Source of the DNA: Flavisericum labens
Lineage (GTDB): Bacteria; Bacteroidota; Bacteroidia; Flavobacteriales; Flavobacteriaceae
Assembly (NCBI RefSeq): GCF_045446075.1
Contig: NZ_JBJJBQ010000002.1
Location: forward strand, 372,001 to 436,000
DNA: 64,000 nt
Direction of reading: 5' to 3'
A model generated the notes under the pieces. It saw only the letters and a list, made by a program, of their open reading frames with translations. It was not told the origin of the DNA and did not search any database. The translations under genes and the position numbers were made by a program. Position 1 is the first letter of the stretch, and each line of letters opens with the position of its first letter. Positions 52,233 through 62,258 of the stretch are shown here, in pieces.

Positions 52233-53285
52233 CTATTTTAACAATTCGTTATTGTCGTCTGTTGTCAATCGACGTTTTTGGTTAGCGATTTGCCATGCCG
52301 TAGCAAAAATGAGTTTCGTTCTTTTTTCTAAAAGCTTAAAGTTTATTTTATCTGGAGTATCAGTTTCTTTGTGATAGTCATCGTGCTCGCCGTTAAAATA
52401 AAAAATAACAGGAATGCCCTCAAGAGCAAAGTTGTAATGGTCTGAACGTGAATAGTAGTTATTTACCTCGTCTTTGACATTATACCTGTAATCGATATCG
52501 ATATCGAAATATGTGCTGTTTACCTTTTCTGAAAGAAAGTGCAACTCTTTGCTTAATCTGTCGGATCCAATAAGGTAAATGTAGTTTTCATTACCTTTTT
52601 GCTCGTTATCAACCCTTCCTATCATGTCTATGTTAAGGTTTGCAATTGTTTCGCTTAAAGGGAAAACAGGATTTTTTATATAAAATTCAGAACCACGTTG
52701 TCCAATTTCTTCCGCAGTTAAATGAAGAAACAAAATACTTCTTTTTGGACCATCACCTTGTTGTTTAGCCAGTTTAAATGCTTGTGCCATTTCCATAAGA
52801 GCTACGTTGCCAGAGCCGTCATCATCAGCGCCATGAAAAATTTTCCCGTTTTTGGATGTGCCAAGATGGTCTAAATGAGCCGAAATTATTATGACCTCCT
52901 CAGGCTTTTCATTACCTTCAATAAATGCCAAAACATTTTCAGAGCTATTGTATTTGTATTCAAAAAAGCTTGAAGGAACGGTCTGAAAGTATTGACCTTT
53001 TCCCATGGGTGATGAAATGTTTTCGTTTTCATAATAGTGTTTTAAAAAAACAGCCGCCTTTTTCTGCCCAGGTTCACCAACTTTTCTACCCTCAAATTCA
53101 GTAGAGCAAAACTGGTATAGATGTGATTTTAACTCATCTGCAGTGATGGTGTTTGCATATTTTGTAACTAAAACGCTGTCCTCAAGCTTTATGCTGTTTT
53201 TTAGGTTTTCGATTTTTGTGGTGTACTTTGGAGAGGCACATGTGCCAACCAAGGTTAAGAGAGAGAGAATAGTAAAAGTTTTCAT
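52233..53285 (-). CDS. M28 family metallopeptidase, lipoprotein, copy 2
   Basis: A 350-residue paralog of the gene at 51158-52201, with a lipobox at TCAS near residue 16. The same zinc motifs are intact: SAHLDHLG, HGADDDGSGNVALMEMA, HLTAEEIGQRGS and RSDHYNF. The two copies differ along their whole length, so the duplication is not recent. It is read in the same direction 31 bases upstream of copy 1, so the two are probably one transcript. Confidence 0.93.
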   Translation of the reverse strand: MKTFTILSLLTLVGTCASPKYTTKIENLKNSIKLEDSVLVTKYANTITADELKSHLYQFCSTEFEGRKVGEPGQKKAAVFLKHYYENENISSPMGKGQYFQTVPSSFFEYKYNSSENVLAFIEGNEKPEEVIIISAHLDHLGTSKNGKIFHGADDDGSGNVALMEMAQAFKLAKQQGDGPKRSILFLHLTAEEIGQRGSEFYIKNPVFPLSETIANLNIDMIGRVDNEQKGNENYIYLIGSDRLSKELHFLSEKVNSTYFDIDIDYRYNVKDEVNNYYSRSDHYNFALEGIPVIFYFNGEHDDYHKETDTPDKINFKLLEKRTKLIFATAWQIANQKRRLTTDDNNELLK

Positions 53286-53414
53286 TTGTGTTCAAATAGG
53301 TTTAATCCCATGCAACTTACAATCAAAACATTCTCTGGGGCTGGAAAACTTTTTATTGTGCGAGATTCATATAAAAATCTACGGCAAAGATATAAAAAAA
53401 GGAGAAATACCTTA

Positions 53415-53783
53415 CTATTCTGCTAGAATATCTTCCAATCCACTTTTGTTAATTTCAATTTTATCTAATTGAATATCATCTAGCTCTTTAATTGTTTCTT
53501 CTAGTTTGGTTTCCTTGGCTTCCAAGCCTTCTGTATTGCCAATTTTAATTTCAGTGAAAATCGCTTTGTAAATAGCAATGGTTAAAGCCAATATAGTTAA
53601 TAGAAAGGTAAACTGGATGATTTTTTTTACCTGCCCCGTTCTTTTAGAAAGATAGAACGCTCCTGTTCCAAAAACAAGGGCTGCGATAGACGGAAAAATG
53701 GCTAAATTTGAAACAGGTAAAACGGCCAGTAAAATGGCCAAAAACGAGGATATTATAGCAAAAATGGTAAATAGCTTTTTCAT
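53415..53783 (-). CDS. hypothetical membrane protein with helical tail
   Basis: A 122-residue protein with two or three N-terminal hydrophobic helices (IFAIISSFLAILLAVLPVSNLAIFPSIAALVFG, IIQFTFLLTILALTIAIY) and an acidic helical tail (EGLEAKETKLEETIKELDDI). No family is recognised. It is separate from the M28 genes by 129 bases. Confidence 0.65.
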   Translation of the reverse strand: MKKLFTIFAIISSFLAILLAVLPVSNLAIFPSIAALVFGTGAFYLSKRTGQVKKIIQFTFLLTILALTIAIYKAIFTEIKIGNTEGLEAKETKLEETIKELDDIQLDKIEINKSGLEDILAE

Positions 53784-54325
53784 TTTATAAAGAGTTTAGT
53801 TTTTTAGACCAGTGGCCGATTTATTTTTAAGTTCGCCAGTTCCTTACAGGTATTTTATTCTTACCATATACTGGTATTTTGTTATCGTCGTCCATTAGCT
53901 ATAGAGTCATAAGCAACCGGATAAACACGGGGTTATTGCTATCTGATTTACGTAACTCTCGCATAAATCTCTAATTTTTTTTTTAAAACTATCTACCTGG
54001 TTGTAGGTTATGGCCGTACATTTTAAGTGTATAAGAGTAGCTTTTGATGTATTTATAGGGCTAGTTTCCATGTAACCTGAGTTAAATCGGTTAATATCCC
54101 AAACATAACGTTACACTATCATTTATTATGCCTAAAAATAGGATGCTTGAAATTATTATGCTGATTTTTGTAAGTTTTTGGATGGGTTTTGTCAACTGAT
54201 TTTTATCATAGTTTTATTTCAAGTACTCCAATATATTTGAGTATAAATCAGTTTTTTGTATTTTAATTTAAGCTTCCTGATTAGAAATAATTTTTTGGAA
54301 TACAAGAAAATAAAATTCAAATCAT
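53784..54325. other. 542-base gap with no gene
   Basis: The stretch is AT-rich with all frames interrupted. The only feature I noted is TATAGGGCTAGTT-CC-TGTA at 54054-54074, also found at 26197-26217. The last 120 bases are probably the leader of the universal stress protein gene. Confidence 0.4.
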
Positions 54326-55168
54326 ATGAAAAGAGTTTTGCTACCCACGGATTTTTCCAGAAACTCCATTAATGCTATTCATTATGCCTTGGATTTGCTG
54401 AAAAAGGAAAGTTGCCAGTTTTATGTTTTGAATGTTCAAAAGGCATCTTCTTTTATTTCAGATGATATGATGGTGGTCAATTCATCAGCTACTATCTATA
54501 AAACCTTAATCGATGCGGCAAAAAAGTCTATTCAGAATATCATTGTTGGGGTAAAGAAAGAATTTGATAACGAAAGGCATGAATTTCATCCGATAATAGA
54601 TTACGATAATTTTATAGATTCTATTAATCAAGTTTGTGAAACCCGTAACATCGACTTGATTATTATGGGTACAAAGGGCGCGTCAGGTTTAGATAAAGTT
54701 ATTTTTGGCAGCAACACAGTGCGTGTTATGCAGCGTTGTGTAGCACCTGTATTGGCAGTTCCAAACGACTATAAATTCAATGGATTGGGCTCTGTAGCCT
54801 TTATGACTAAAAATATAACCTTTACTGATAATAGCGATTTAAAGGCCCTAGCTGATTTACTTCATGGTGATTCTTTAAAACTAAAAGTACTTCATGTTTC
54901 AGATGTCCAAAATAAAGTAATTGAACAAAACCTAAACATGGAATTCTTTAAAACCCATTTTCCAGAGGCCAAGCACAAATTTATAAAATTTGAAGGTGCA
55001 GATGTTTTTGGTGCAGTTCATAATTACATAGAAGACGATGGTGTTGAGTTGCTCGCTATGATGAGTAAAAAGCATTCTTTTTTAGAACGATTGTTTACAA
55101 GGCACACTGTTGAAACTTTTGCATTTAAAATAGATGTCCCTTTTTTGGTTATGCATAAAAATAGCTGA
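54326..55168 (+). CDS. universal stress protein with two UspA domains
   Basis: A 280-residue protein of two UspA-like halves. The first starts VLLPTDFSRNSINAIHYAL and has the ATP-binding GTKGASGLDKVIFGSNTVRVMQ at about residues 118-140. The second half (SVAFMTKNITFTDNSDLKALADLL, ending in MMSKKHSFLERLFTRHTVETFAF) lacks the GxxGx9GS motif, so only one side may bind ATP. The family supports survival in stress or growth arrest. It is read in the same direction 118 bases before the kinase-cyclase gene. Confidence 0.92.
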   Translation: MKRVLLPTDFSRNSINAIHYALDLLKKESCQFYVLNVQKASSFISDDMMVVNSSATIYKTLIDAAKKSIQNIIVGVKKEFDNERHEFHPIIDYDNFIDSINQVCETRNIDLIIMGTKGASGLDKVIFGSNTVRVMQRCVAPVLAVPNDYKFNGLGSVAFMTKNITFTDNSDLKALADLLHGDSLKLKVLHVSDVQNKVIEQNLNMEFFKTHFPEAKHKFIKFEGADVFGAVHNYIEDDGVELLAMMSKKHSFLERLFTRHTVETFAFKIDVPFLVMHKNS

Positions 55169-55286
55169 AACTGTTTTTGAGATTAAAAATTTTAGAATTA
55201 TGGACAAACAGATAATGTTCAACAATTTTTATTGTTAAATATTAACTAGTAACTTTATGAAATTATCGACCAATCCTTAATTTTAT

Positions 55287-58200
55287 ATGAAGTTCAATTT
55301 CATTGCCATAGTATTTTTTCTTTGTCTTCATAACATATTTAGCCAAACCTCTAGGCTTGATAGTTTGCAAATTGAACTAAAAAAGGCAGGGCACGACTCC
55401 TTAAAAGTTCAGGTTCTTAAGGATATTTCCTGGGAATATTTGAACAACCGGTCCAATATACAAATGGCTGAAAAATATATTGATAGTGTTTATTATTTAA
55501 GCAAAGAGATACGGTTGGAGTGGGGTATAGCAGTGGCTAAATACCAGTACGGCGTTTTAGAACGGCAGAAGGGAAACTATACAGAGGCCTTGGCATATTT
55601 TGATGAGTATATTGAGTTTTCAAATAAGACAGACGACCAAATCGATTTGGCTAATGGACTATACCAAAAGGCTGTAATATTCGATAATAAAGGTAGGTAT
55701 ACCGAAAGCTTAAAAATTTATTACAAGATACTTAAGATTTATGAGGCCAACAATGACGAGTATAGTACTGCTAATATACTCAACAGTCTTGGTGAAATAT
55801 TGAAAAAATCAGATAGGCTTGATGAGGCTATGGTGAATTATAATAAGGCACTAAACATCTTTATAAAACTTGATGCGAAAGCCGATATGGCTAATTGCTA
55901 TTACAATATAGGAACCACTTATGCAATCCAGAAAAAATACGATGATGCGCTTAAGTATTTAAATAAGGCCCTGGAGCTAGACAAGCAAGTTAATAGTCTA
56001 TGGGGTACGGCTTACGATTATGAGTCTATTGGCGAGGTATATTTTCTGCGAGAAAATTATAATGACGCCTTGCAAGTTCATTTAAAGGCTCTAGGTATAC
56101 GGGAAAAACTTCAGCAAAAAAGAGAACTGTCGGCCGCTCATACACAAGTAGGATTAGATTATTTAATGCTTAAAGACTATATAAGGGCCAAAGAAAATTT
56201 AGAACGCGCTTTGTTCTTTGCTGAAGATGTGGGCTCTAATGCAGAATTGCAAAATGCTTATAAATGGCTTTCTAAACTTTATGAGGAAACGTTACAACAC
56301 AAACAAGCACTAGAATTTCACAAAAAGTTTATTGCTGTTAAGGATAGTGTTTTTAACGAAACCAAGTCGAAACAGCTTCAGGAATTACAAGAAAGGTTTA
56401 ATTCAGAAAGGAAACAGGCCGATATTTTAGCGTTGGAAAAAGATGCGGAAATCAAGGATTTAAAGCTAAGGCGTCAAGGTACTTTGAGAAATATACTTAT
56501 AGCACTGGCTATTTCAGTGATTGTACTGTCGTTTTTATTGTACAATAGGTATACGTTCAAGCACCGTGTTAAAATAGAGGCTATAGAGAAAAAAAGACAA
56601 ATTGAAGAAGCCCAAAGAAAGACCGAGTACGAAAAGCAAAGGGTTTTGGAATTGGAAAAAATAGATACATTAAAAGATCAGTTTTTGGCAAATACATCAC
56701 ACGAATTGCGCACGCCGCTTAATGGCATTATTGGACTTTCGGAATCTCTAAAGGATGGAGCTGCAGGTAAGTTGTCTGCAAGGGCAATAGAAAATTTAGA
56801 TATGATAGCCAACAGTGGTAAACGCTTGTCAAATTTAGTTAACGATATTTTAGATTTTTCAAAACTTAAAAATAAAGACCTAAAACTGTCTTTACAACCT
56901 GTTGATTTATATTCGGTTTCAAAATTGGTGATTAAGGTATCAGAGACATTGGTTAATGGAAAATCCATAAAACTTATCAATGCTATTCCTAAGAATGTAG
57001 TTTTAGTAGAGGCTGATGAAAATAGATTGCAACAAATACTTTATAATTTAATAGGGAACGCCATAAAGTTTACAGAGGAAGGAAAAGTTGAAATTAAAAC
57101 CGAGGAGTTAAATGGTAAGGTGGCTATTTCTATTACGGATACGGGAATTGGCATTCCAGAAAATAAATTTGACGATATTTTTAAATCTTTTGAGCAGTTA
57201 GATGGCTCAAATATTCGGGCTCACGGCGGCACTGGTTTGGGGCTTTCGGTTACTAAGCAATTGGTAGAACTTCATGGAGGGAATATTGAAGTCCATTCCA
57301 AAGTTGGGGAAGGGTCAAAATTTACTTTTACCTTGTCCGTTAGCGATAAAACTCGTGAGGATATTGGGATAAAAGGGACTGAGGAAATTGAAGAGCAAGT
57401 TCAAATAATGAGTTCTGAAAACCAGGAAATTATTTCATCAATAGAAAATAATGATAGAAAGCATATAAAAATATTGATTGTCGATGATGAGCCAATAAAT
57501 AGGCGAGTGCTGGAAAACCATTTAACCCTTGCGAATTATCAAGTTGTAGAAGCCAATAATGGTAAGGAAGCTTTAGAGCTTATTGAAAATGATGATTTTG
57601 ATTTGGTTCTGTTGGATATTATGATGCCAACCATGTCGGGATATGAGGTTTGCGAAATTATCAGAAAAACAAAATCACCAAGTGAGTTGCCGATAGTAAT
57701 GCTAACCGCAAAAAATAGGGTAAGCGATTTGGTTACGGGCTTTAATTTAGGAGCCAATGATTATTTAACCAAACCATTTTCGAAAAACGAGTTGCTTAGC
57801 AGGATTAAAATGCATTTAAACTTAAATGGAATCCACAAAGCTACAAGCCGATTTGTGCCATCAGAATTTTTAAAATCAGTTGGGAGAGAGGCAATAACAG
57901 ATGTGGTTTTAGGCGATTTTACTGAAAAGAAAGTAACGGTAATGTTTGCTGACGTTAGAGATTACACCAGTCTTTCTGAGTCCATGACGCCGAAGCAAAA
58001 TTTTAAGTTTGTGAATGCTTATGTAGGCCGAATGGGACCCTTAATTCAAAACAATGGCGGATTTGTCAATCAATATTTGGGAGATGGTATTATGGCTTTA
58101 TTTCCTGAAAAGGCGTGCCATGCACTACAGGCTTCAATAGCGATGCAAAAAACTATTTTAGTGTATAATAAAAGACGTGTTTCAGAAGGTTTTAAACCAA

Positions 58201-58700
58201 TTTCAATTGGTATTGGCCTTCATACAGGGGATCTGGTTATGGGAATTATTGGCGATAGTAAAAGAAATGATACCGCAATAATAGCTGACACTGTGAATAC
58301 TGCCTCGCGGATGGAAGGCGTCACCAAGTATTACGGCGCGAATATTATTATTAGTGAAGACAGTTTAGATACCATCGATAACAAAAACAATTATAACTTT
58401 AGGTATTTAGGAAAAGTAAGGGTGAAGGGCAAGAGCAAACCTGTAGGCATTTATGAATGTTTTGATGGAGATGATAGGACAAGTGTGGAGCAAAAACTAA
58501 AAACAATCAAAACTTTTGAAAAAGGATTGAAATATTTTTTCAATAAAGAATTTCCAAAGGCATCTGCCGCTTTTGATAAGGTTTTAACCAAAAACCCACA
58601 AGATTATGTGGCGAACTATTTTGTAACCAAATCTGCAGAATATACCATTTCAGGAACGTCTGAAGATTGGGATAAGGTGAATATTATAAATACTAAATAA
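55287..58700 (+). CDS. TPR / histidine kinase / receiver / guanylate-adenylate cyclase fusion
   Basis: A 1137-residue signalling protein. Residues 1-20 are a signal peptide and residues 30-370 hold about seven TPR units (NSLGEILKKSDRLDEAMVNYNKALNIF-like), facing outside. Residues 402-420 are one membrane helix, then a coiled coil. The histidine kinase has HELRTPL with H472, the N box NLIGNAIKF, and G boxes DTGIGIPE and GGTGLGLSV. A receiver domain has acceptor D777 in LLDIMMP. A class III nucleotide cyclase begins with metal-binding D889 in MFADVRDYT and D933 in LGDGIMALF. A final TPR ends the protein. The combination points to a signal that controls both phosphorylation and cyclic-nucleotide output. 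The stop abuts that of the oppositely oriented PFOR gene. Confidence 0.93.
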   Translation: MKFNFIAIVFFLCLHNIFSQTSRLDSLQIELKKAGHDSLKVQVLKDISWEYLNNRSNIQMAEKYIDSVYYLSKEIRLEWGIAVAKYQYGVLERQKGNYTEALAYFDEYIEFSNKTDDQIDLANGLYQKAVIFDNKGRYTESLKIYYKILKIYEANNDEYSTANILNSLGEILKKSDRLDEAMVNYNKALNIFIKLDAKADMANCYYNIGTTYAIQKKYDDALKYLNKALELDKQVNSLWGTAYDYESIGEVYFLRENYNDALQVHLKALGIREKLQQKRELSAAHTQVGLDYLMLKDYIRAKENLERALFFAEDVGSNAELQNAYKWLSKLYEETLQHKQALEFHKKFIAVKDSVFNETKSKQLQELQERFNSERKQADILALEKDAEIKDLKLRRQGTLRNILIALAISVIVLSFLLYNRYTFKHRVKIEAIEKKRQIEEAQRKTEYEKQRVLELEKIDTLKDQFLANTSHELRTPLNGIIGLSESLKDGAAGKLSARAIENLDMIANSGKRLSNLVNDILDFSKLKNKDLKLSLQPVDLYSVSKLVIKVSETLVNGKSIKLINAIPKNVVLVEADENRLQQILYNLIGNAIKFTEEGKVEIKTEELNGKVAISITDTGIGIPENKFDDIFKSFEQLDGSNIRAHGGTGLGLSVTKQLVELHGGNIEVHSKVGEGSKFTFTLSVSDKTREDIGIKGTEEIEEQVQIMSSENQEIISSIENNDRKHIKILIVDDEPINRRVLENHLTLANYQVVEANNGKEALELIENDDFDLVLLDIMMPTMSGYEVCEIIRKTKSPSELPIVMLTAKNRVSDLVTGFNLGANDYLTKPFSKNELLSRIKMHLNLNGIHKATSRFVPSEFLKSVGREAITDVVLGDFTEKKVTVMFADVRDYTSLSESMTPKQNFKFVNAYVGRMGPLIQNNGGFVNQYLGDGIMALFPEKACHALQASIAMQKTILVYNKRRVSEGFKPISIGIGLHTGDLVMGIIGDSKRNDTAIIADTVNTASRMEGVTKYYGANIIISEDSLDTIDNKNNYNFRYLGKVRVKGKSKPVGIYECFDGDDRTSVEQKLKTIKTFEKGLKYFFNKEFPKASAAFDKVLTKNPQDYVANYFVTKSAEYTISGTSEDWDKVNIINTK

Positions 58701-61700
58701 TCACTTACTTATTTTAAGCTGTTTTTTTATTTTATTGTCTTGAATTAATTTGGCTCTGTTTATAACACCTATCGATGCCATGGCCAGATATTTGTTAAAT
58801 CTGTTGTCTACTGTGTTTTGCATTTGCCTAATTAAGGAGCTTAACTGTTCATTGTCTTTTTCAAATAATTTTGAAAAACGACCTTCTAATTTTAGATAGT
58901 CCTGAATTTTAATTGAAGGAACATCAGAATCTAATTGCAAGGTGTTCAATCGTTTTTCAGCACGTTTTGGGTTATTTCTATACAGTAACCATTGTCCCGA
59001 ATTGACAGCCGCTTTATGGTATTGTGATGGGTTTTTCATGTCAATTCCGTGTGATTCACTGTGACAATAAGCAATAATTATGGAAGGGCCATCAAAATTT
59101 TCAGCTTCATTAAAAGCTTTTAAAGTTTGCTCTTGGTCGGCTCCAATGGCTACCGATGCCACATAAACATCTTCATAAGTCATGGCAAGAAGCCCTAAAT
59201 CTTTCTTCTGTTTTTGTATGCCGTTATATGAAAATTTTGCTGCTGCACCAAACGGCGTCGCCTTTGATGCTTGTGCGCCTGTATTGTCGTAAACTTCATT
59301 GTCTAATACCAAAATATTAATGTTTTTTCCAGTAGCAATTGCATGGTCCAATCCTCCATAACCTATATCGTATGCCCAACCATCACCACCAACAATCCAA
59401 ATACTTTTTTTGACTAAACTGTCGGCAATCTCCAAAAGCTGCTTTGCTTCGGGGTTGTGAAGATTAAATAATTGTTCCTTAAGTTTTGTAACCCGCGATT
59501 GCTGCTGGGCAATTTCAGTTTCATTTTGTTGCGATGCCTCAAGAATATCATTTGCTAAGTCAGCCTCTGTATTTGGAATAAGTTTTTTAAGAAGTTGTTT
59601 GGCTTGGTTTTTTTGATGGTCAAGTGATAATCTAAATCCCAAACCAAATTCAGCATTGTCTTCAAACAATGAGTTTGACCATGCAGGACCTTGTCCTTTT
59701 GCGTTTTTGGACCAAGGCGTTGTAGGTAAAGCACCTCCAAAAATAGAACTTGCGCCAGTTGCATTGGCCATGAGTAATCTGTTTCCAAATAATTGTGATA
59801 ACAGTTTTAAATAGGGTGCTTCACCACAACCTTCAACACCACTTGAATATTTAAATAAAGGTTCTTGTAATTGTTGCTGGCTCACTTTGTTGACGTTAAT
59901 ATTGGTCCTTTTAAATTCCGGAAGTGATTCAAAGAAATGCCAGTTTTCTTTTTCCAAAGTTAATGTTTCGGTTTTACCAACCATTATTAATGCCTTAGCA
60001 GGACAGGCATCTATGCAGTTGTTGCAGCCATTACATTGCTCAGGATTGGTTTGGATGGTGTAATTCATCAAATCAAAATCTTCAGAAACTATATACTTAA
60101 AGTTTTCTGGTGAAGCTTCTAAGTATCTGTCTTCAAAAACTTTAATTCTTAGTGCCGCCTGTGGACAGGCCATACTGCACGCACCACATTGAGTACATAA
60201 ATTGGTATTCCAATTAGGGGTGTAATTGTTATTTTTAATAGAAGCATATTTTGAGGTGTCAGTTGGATAAGTACCATCTTTTGGTAGTAGGCTAACCGGC
60301 ACATCATTGCCTTTGTTGTTTAAAAGGTGCTCCAAAAGTGATGAGCTGTAAATATCATTAAAGCCGACATGAATTAATTCTTCTTTGTTAATAATTGTTG
60401 TGTCAACTTTATAAATAAATTCGTTAAAATTAATTTGGATATCATCAAAAAACATGTCTTTTTTTATAGCTAAAAAACACGCATGGAACTCTGAAATATC
60501 TATGTTGTTATGAACGCTAATTGTTTTTATTTCATCTATGTTTACAATCAAAAGCTGTATGTTTTTCTTTGTAATTAAATTTTGTGTATTAACCGATAGT
60601 GATTGCCAAAATGCTTTTGATGTTTGAGAAGTATTAACCAAGAGTATGCCTCTCGATTTAAGTTTTTTAATTACATCAGTGTTTTGAGCGAAGTGGGCAT
60701 GTTGGCAACCTATAAAATCGGCTTGTTCTATTAAATATGGTGCTTTTATTTGTTTGGAATCGATGCGTAAATGCGCCACATTATAGCTGTTGGATTTCTT
60801 ATAATCGCATTCAATATAACCTTGAACAAAGACGTTTTCTTTTGTTCCTATTCGTTTTAAAGTATTTGTAAAACTTTCTGTAGCCGGTTTGTTTTTTTCT
60901 TGATAAAATATGGCTTGGTATTGATTAATTATTATGGGGATAGTTTCAGAATAGTCCAAACTTAAATTTGTTACGTCGTCGTTAATGCCAATTGTAAAGT
61001 TGTTTTTCGGTTGCTCTTGTTTTAGGTTGTTGAAAACGGCTTGCACCATGGATGGCGTGAATTCTTTTGAAGATAGGCCATAACGGCCTCCAACAACTTT
61101 AGGAAAATGCGAAATTTTTCTATTTTGAAGAGCGTCCAAAATAGATTGAAGTACATCTAAATATAAGGGTTCCCCAGTGCTTCCCGGTTCTTTTGTTCTA
61201 TCTAAAACAGAAATTCCTTTTACTGATTTTGGTAATGCTGCAATAAGATGTTTTGTGCTAAAAGGTCGAAACAGCCTCACTTTTATTAAACCATATTTCT
61301 CACCTTCTAAGTTTAGTTGATTGATTGTGGCTTCGATAGTTTCGGTAGATGAGGCCATTGAAATTATAACCTGTTCTGCCATGGGATGACCAACATAATC
61401 AAAAAGCTTATACTTTCTGTAGGTAAGACGGCCAAACAAATCCATTTTATTTTGTACAATATCTGGACATAATTTATAGAATGAATTAATCGCTTCCCGG
61501 CTTTGGAAAAATACATCTGCTCCTTGGGATGTTCCTCTTAAAACAGGGCTGTTGGGATTTAAAGCACGTTTTTTGTGCTTTTGGATTTCATTTTGGTCAA
61601 TTAGTGAAAGAATAGTAGCATCGTCAATTACGTGAATTTTATTGATTTCATGCGAAGTTCTAAATCCGTCAAAAAAGTGAACAAATGGTATTTTGGACTC

Positions 61701-62186
61701 TAAAGAAGCGGCTTGAGAAATTAAAGCAAAATCATGGGATTCCTGCACAGAGGCACTTGCTAACATGGCATAACCAGATTGGCGCACAGCCATAATATCG
61801 CTGTGGTCTCCAAAAACAGAAAGGGCATGTGTGGCTATACTTCGTGTTGCTACATGAATAACGTTTGGGATAAGTTCTGCGGCTATTTTATACATATTCG
61901 GTAGCATAAGCAATAAACCTTGTGACGCCGTAAATGTTGATGACAGTGTTCCAGTTTGCAGGGCACCATGCATGGCCCCGGCTACTCCAGATTCGCTTTG
62001 CATTTGAAAAACAGAAGGGGTGTATCCAAATCCGTTCGGTTTGTTTTCGGCACTCCATTGTTCTACCAGTTCACTCATTTCTGAGGCTGGTGTAATAGGA
62101 TAAATAGGAAACACCTCGTTGGTTTTATAAGCTATTTGAGCTACGGCCTGATTGGCATTTAATATGTTATGGATAGCGGATTTCAT
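58701..62186 (-). CDS. nifJ: pyruvate:ferredoxin (flavodoxin) oxidoreductase, atypical in proximal cluster ligands
   Basis: A 1161-residue fused PFOR. Domain I has PIYPITPASEMSELVEQW, and the pyruvate domain and CoA regions follow. A ferredoxin-like domain holds two intact 4Fe-4S motifs (C664, C667, C670, C674 and C718, C721, C724, C728). The thiamine-diphosphate site GGDGWAYDIGYGGLDHA with VYDNTGAQASK is intact. Three cysteines that normally hold the buried proximal cluster appear replaced: V784 in GVEGCGE, A812 in ATGASS and S1043 in CHSESHG; only C787 remains. This is from memory of the family pattern. The function may be changed or the electron path different. Confidence 0.9.
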   Translation of the reverse strand: MKSAIHNILNANQAVAQIAYKTNEVFPIYPITPASEMSELVEQWSAENKPNGFGYTPSVFQMQSESGVAGAMHGALQTGTLSSTFTASQGLLLMLPNMYKIAAELIPNVIHVATRSIATHALSVFGDHSDIMAVRQSGYAMLASASVQESHDFALISQAASLESKIPFVHFFDGFRTSHEINKIHVIDDATILSLIDQNEIQKHKKRALNPNSPVLRGTSQGADVFFQSREAINSFYKLCPDIVQNKMDLFGRLTYRKYKLFDYVGHPMAEQVIISMASSTETIEATINQLNLEGEKYGLIKVRLFRPFSTKHLIAALPKSVKGISVLDRTKEPGSTGEPLYLDVLQSILDALQNRKISHFPKVVGGRYGLSSKEFTPSMVQAVFNNLKQEQPKNNFTIGINDDVTNLSLDYSETIPIIINQYQAIFYQEKNKPATESFTNTLKRIGTKENVFVQGYIECDYKKSNSYNVAHLRIDSKQIKAPYLIEQADFIGCQHAHFAQNTDVIKKLKSRGILLVNTSQTSKAFWQSLSVNTQNLITKKNIQLLIVNIDEIKTISVHNNIDISEFHACFLAIKKDMFFDDIQINFNEFIYKVDTTIINKEELIHVGFNDIYSSSLLEHLLNNKGNDVPVSLLPKDGTYPTDTSKYASIKNNNYTPNWNTNLCTQCGACSMACPQAALRIKVFEDRYLEASPENFKYIVSEDFDLMNYTIQTNPEQCNGCNNCIDACPAKALIMVGKTETLTLEKENWHFFESLPEFKRTNINVNKVSQQQLQEPLFKYSSGVEGCGEAPYLKLLSQLFGNRLLMANATGASSIFGGALPTTPWSKNAKGQGPAWSNSLFEDNAEFGLGFRLSLDHQKNQAKQLLKKLIPNTEADLANDILEASQQNETEIAQQQSRVTKLKEQLFNLHNPEAKQLLEIADSLVKKSIWIVGGDGWAYDIGYGGLDHAIATGKNINILVLDNEVYDNTGAQASKATPFGAAAKFSYNGIQKQKKDLGLLAMTYEDVYVASVAIGADQEQTLKAFNEAENFDGPSIIIAYCHSESHGIDMKNPSQYHKAAVNSGQWLLYRNNPKRAEKRLNTLQLDSDVPSIKIQDYLKLEGRFSKLFEKDNEQLSSLIRQMQNTVDNRFNKYLAMASIGVINRAKLIQDNKIKKQLKISK

Positions 62187-62258
62187 TTTTATGGTGTTGA
62201 AAAGGAAAAGAAAAAAATGGCTACTAAAAAATTAAGTAGCCATTTTTTTAATTGTTTG

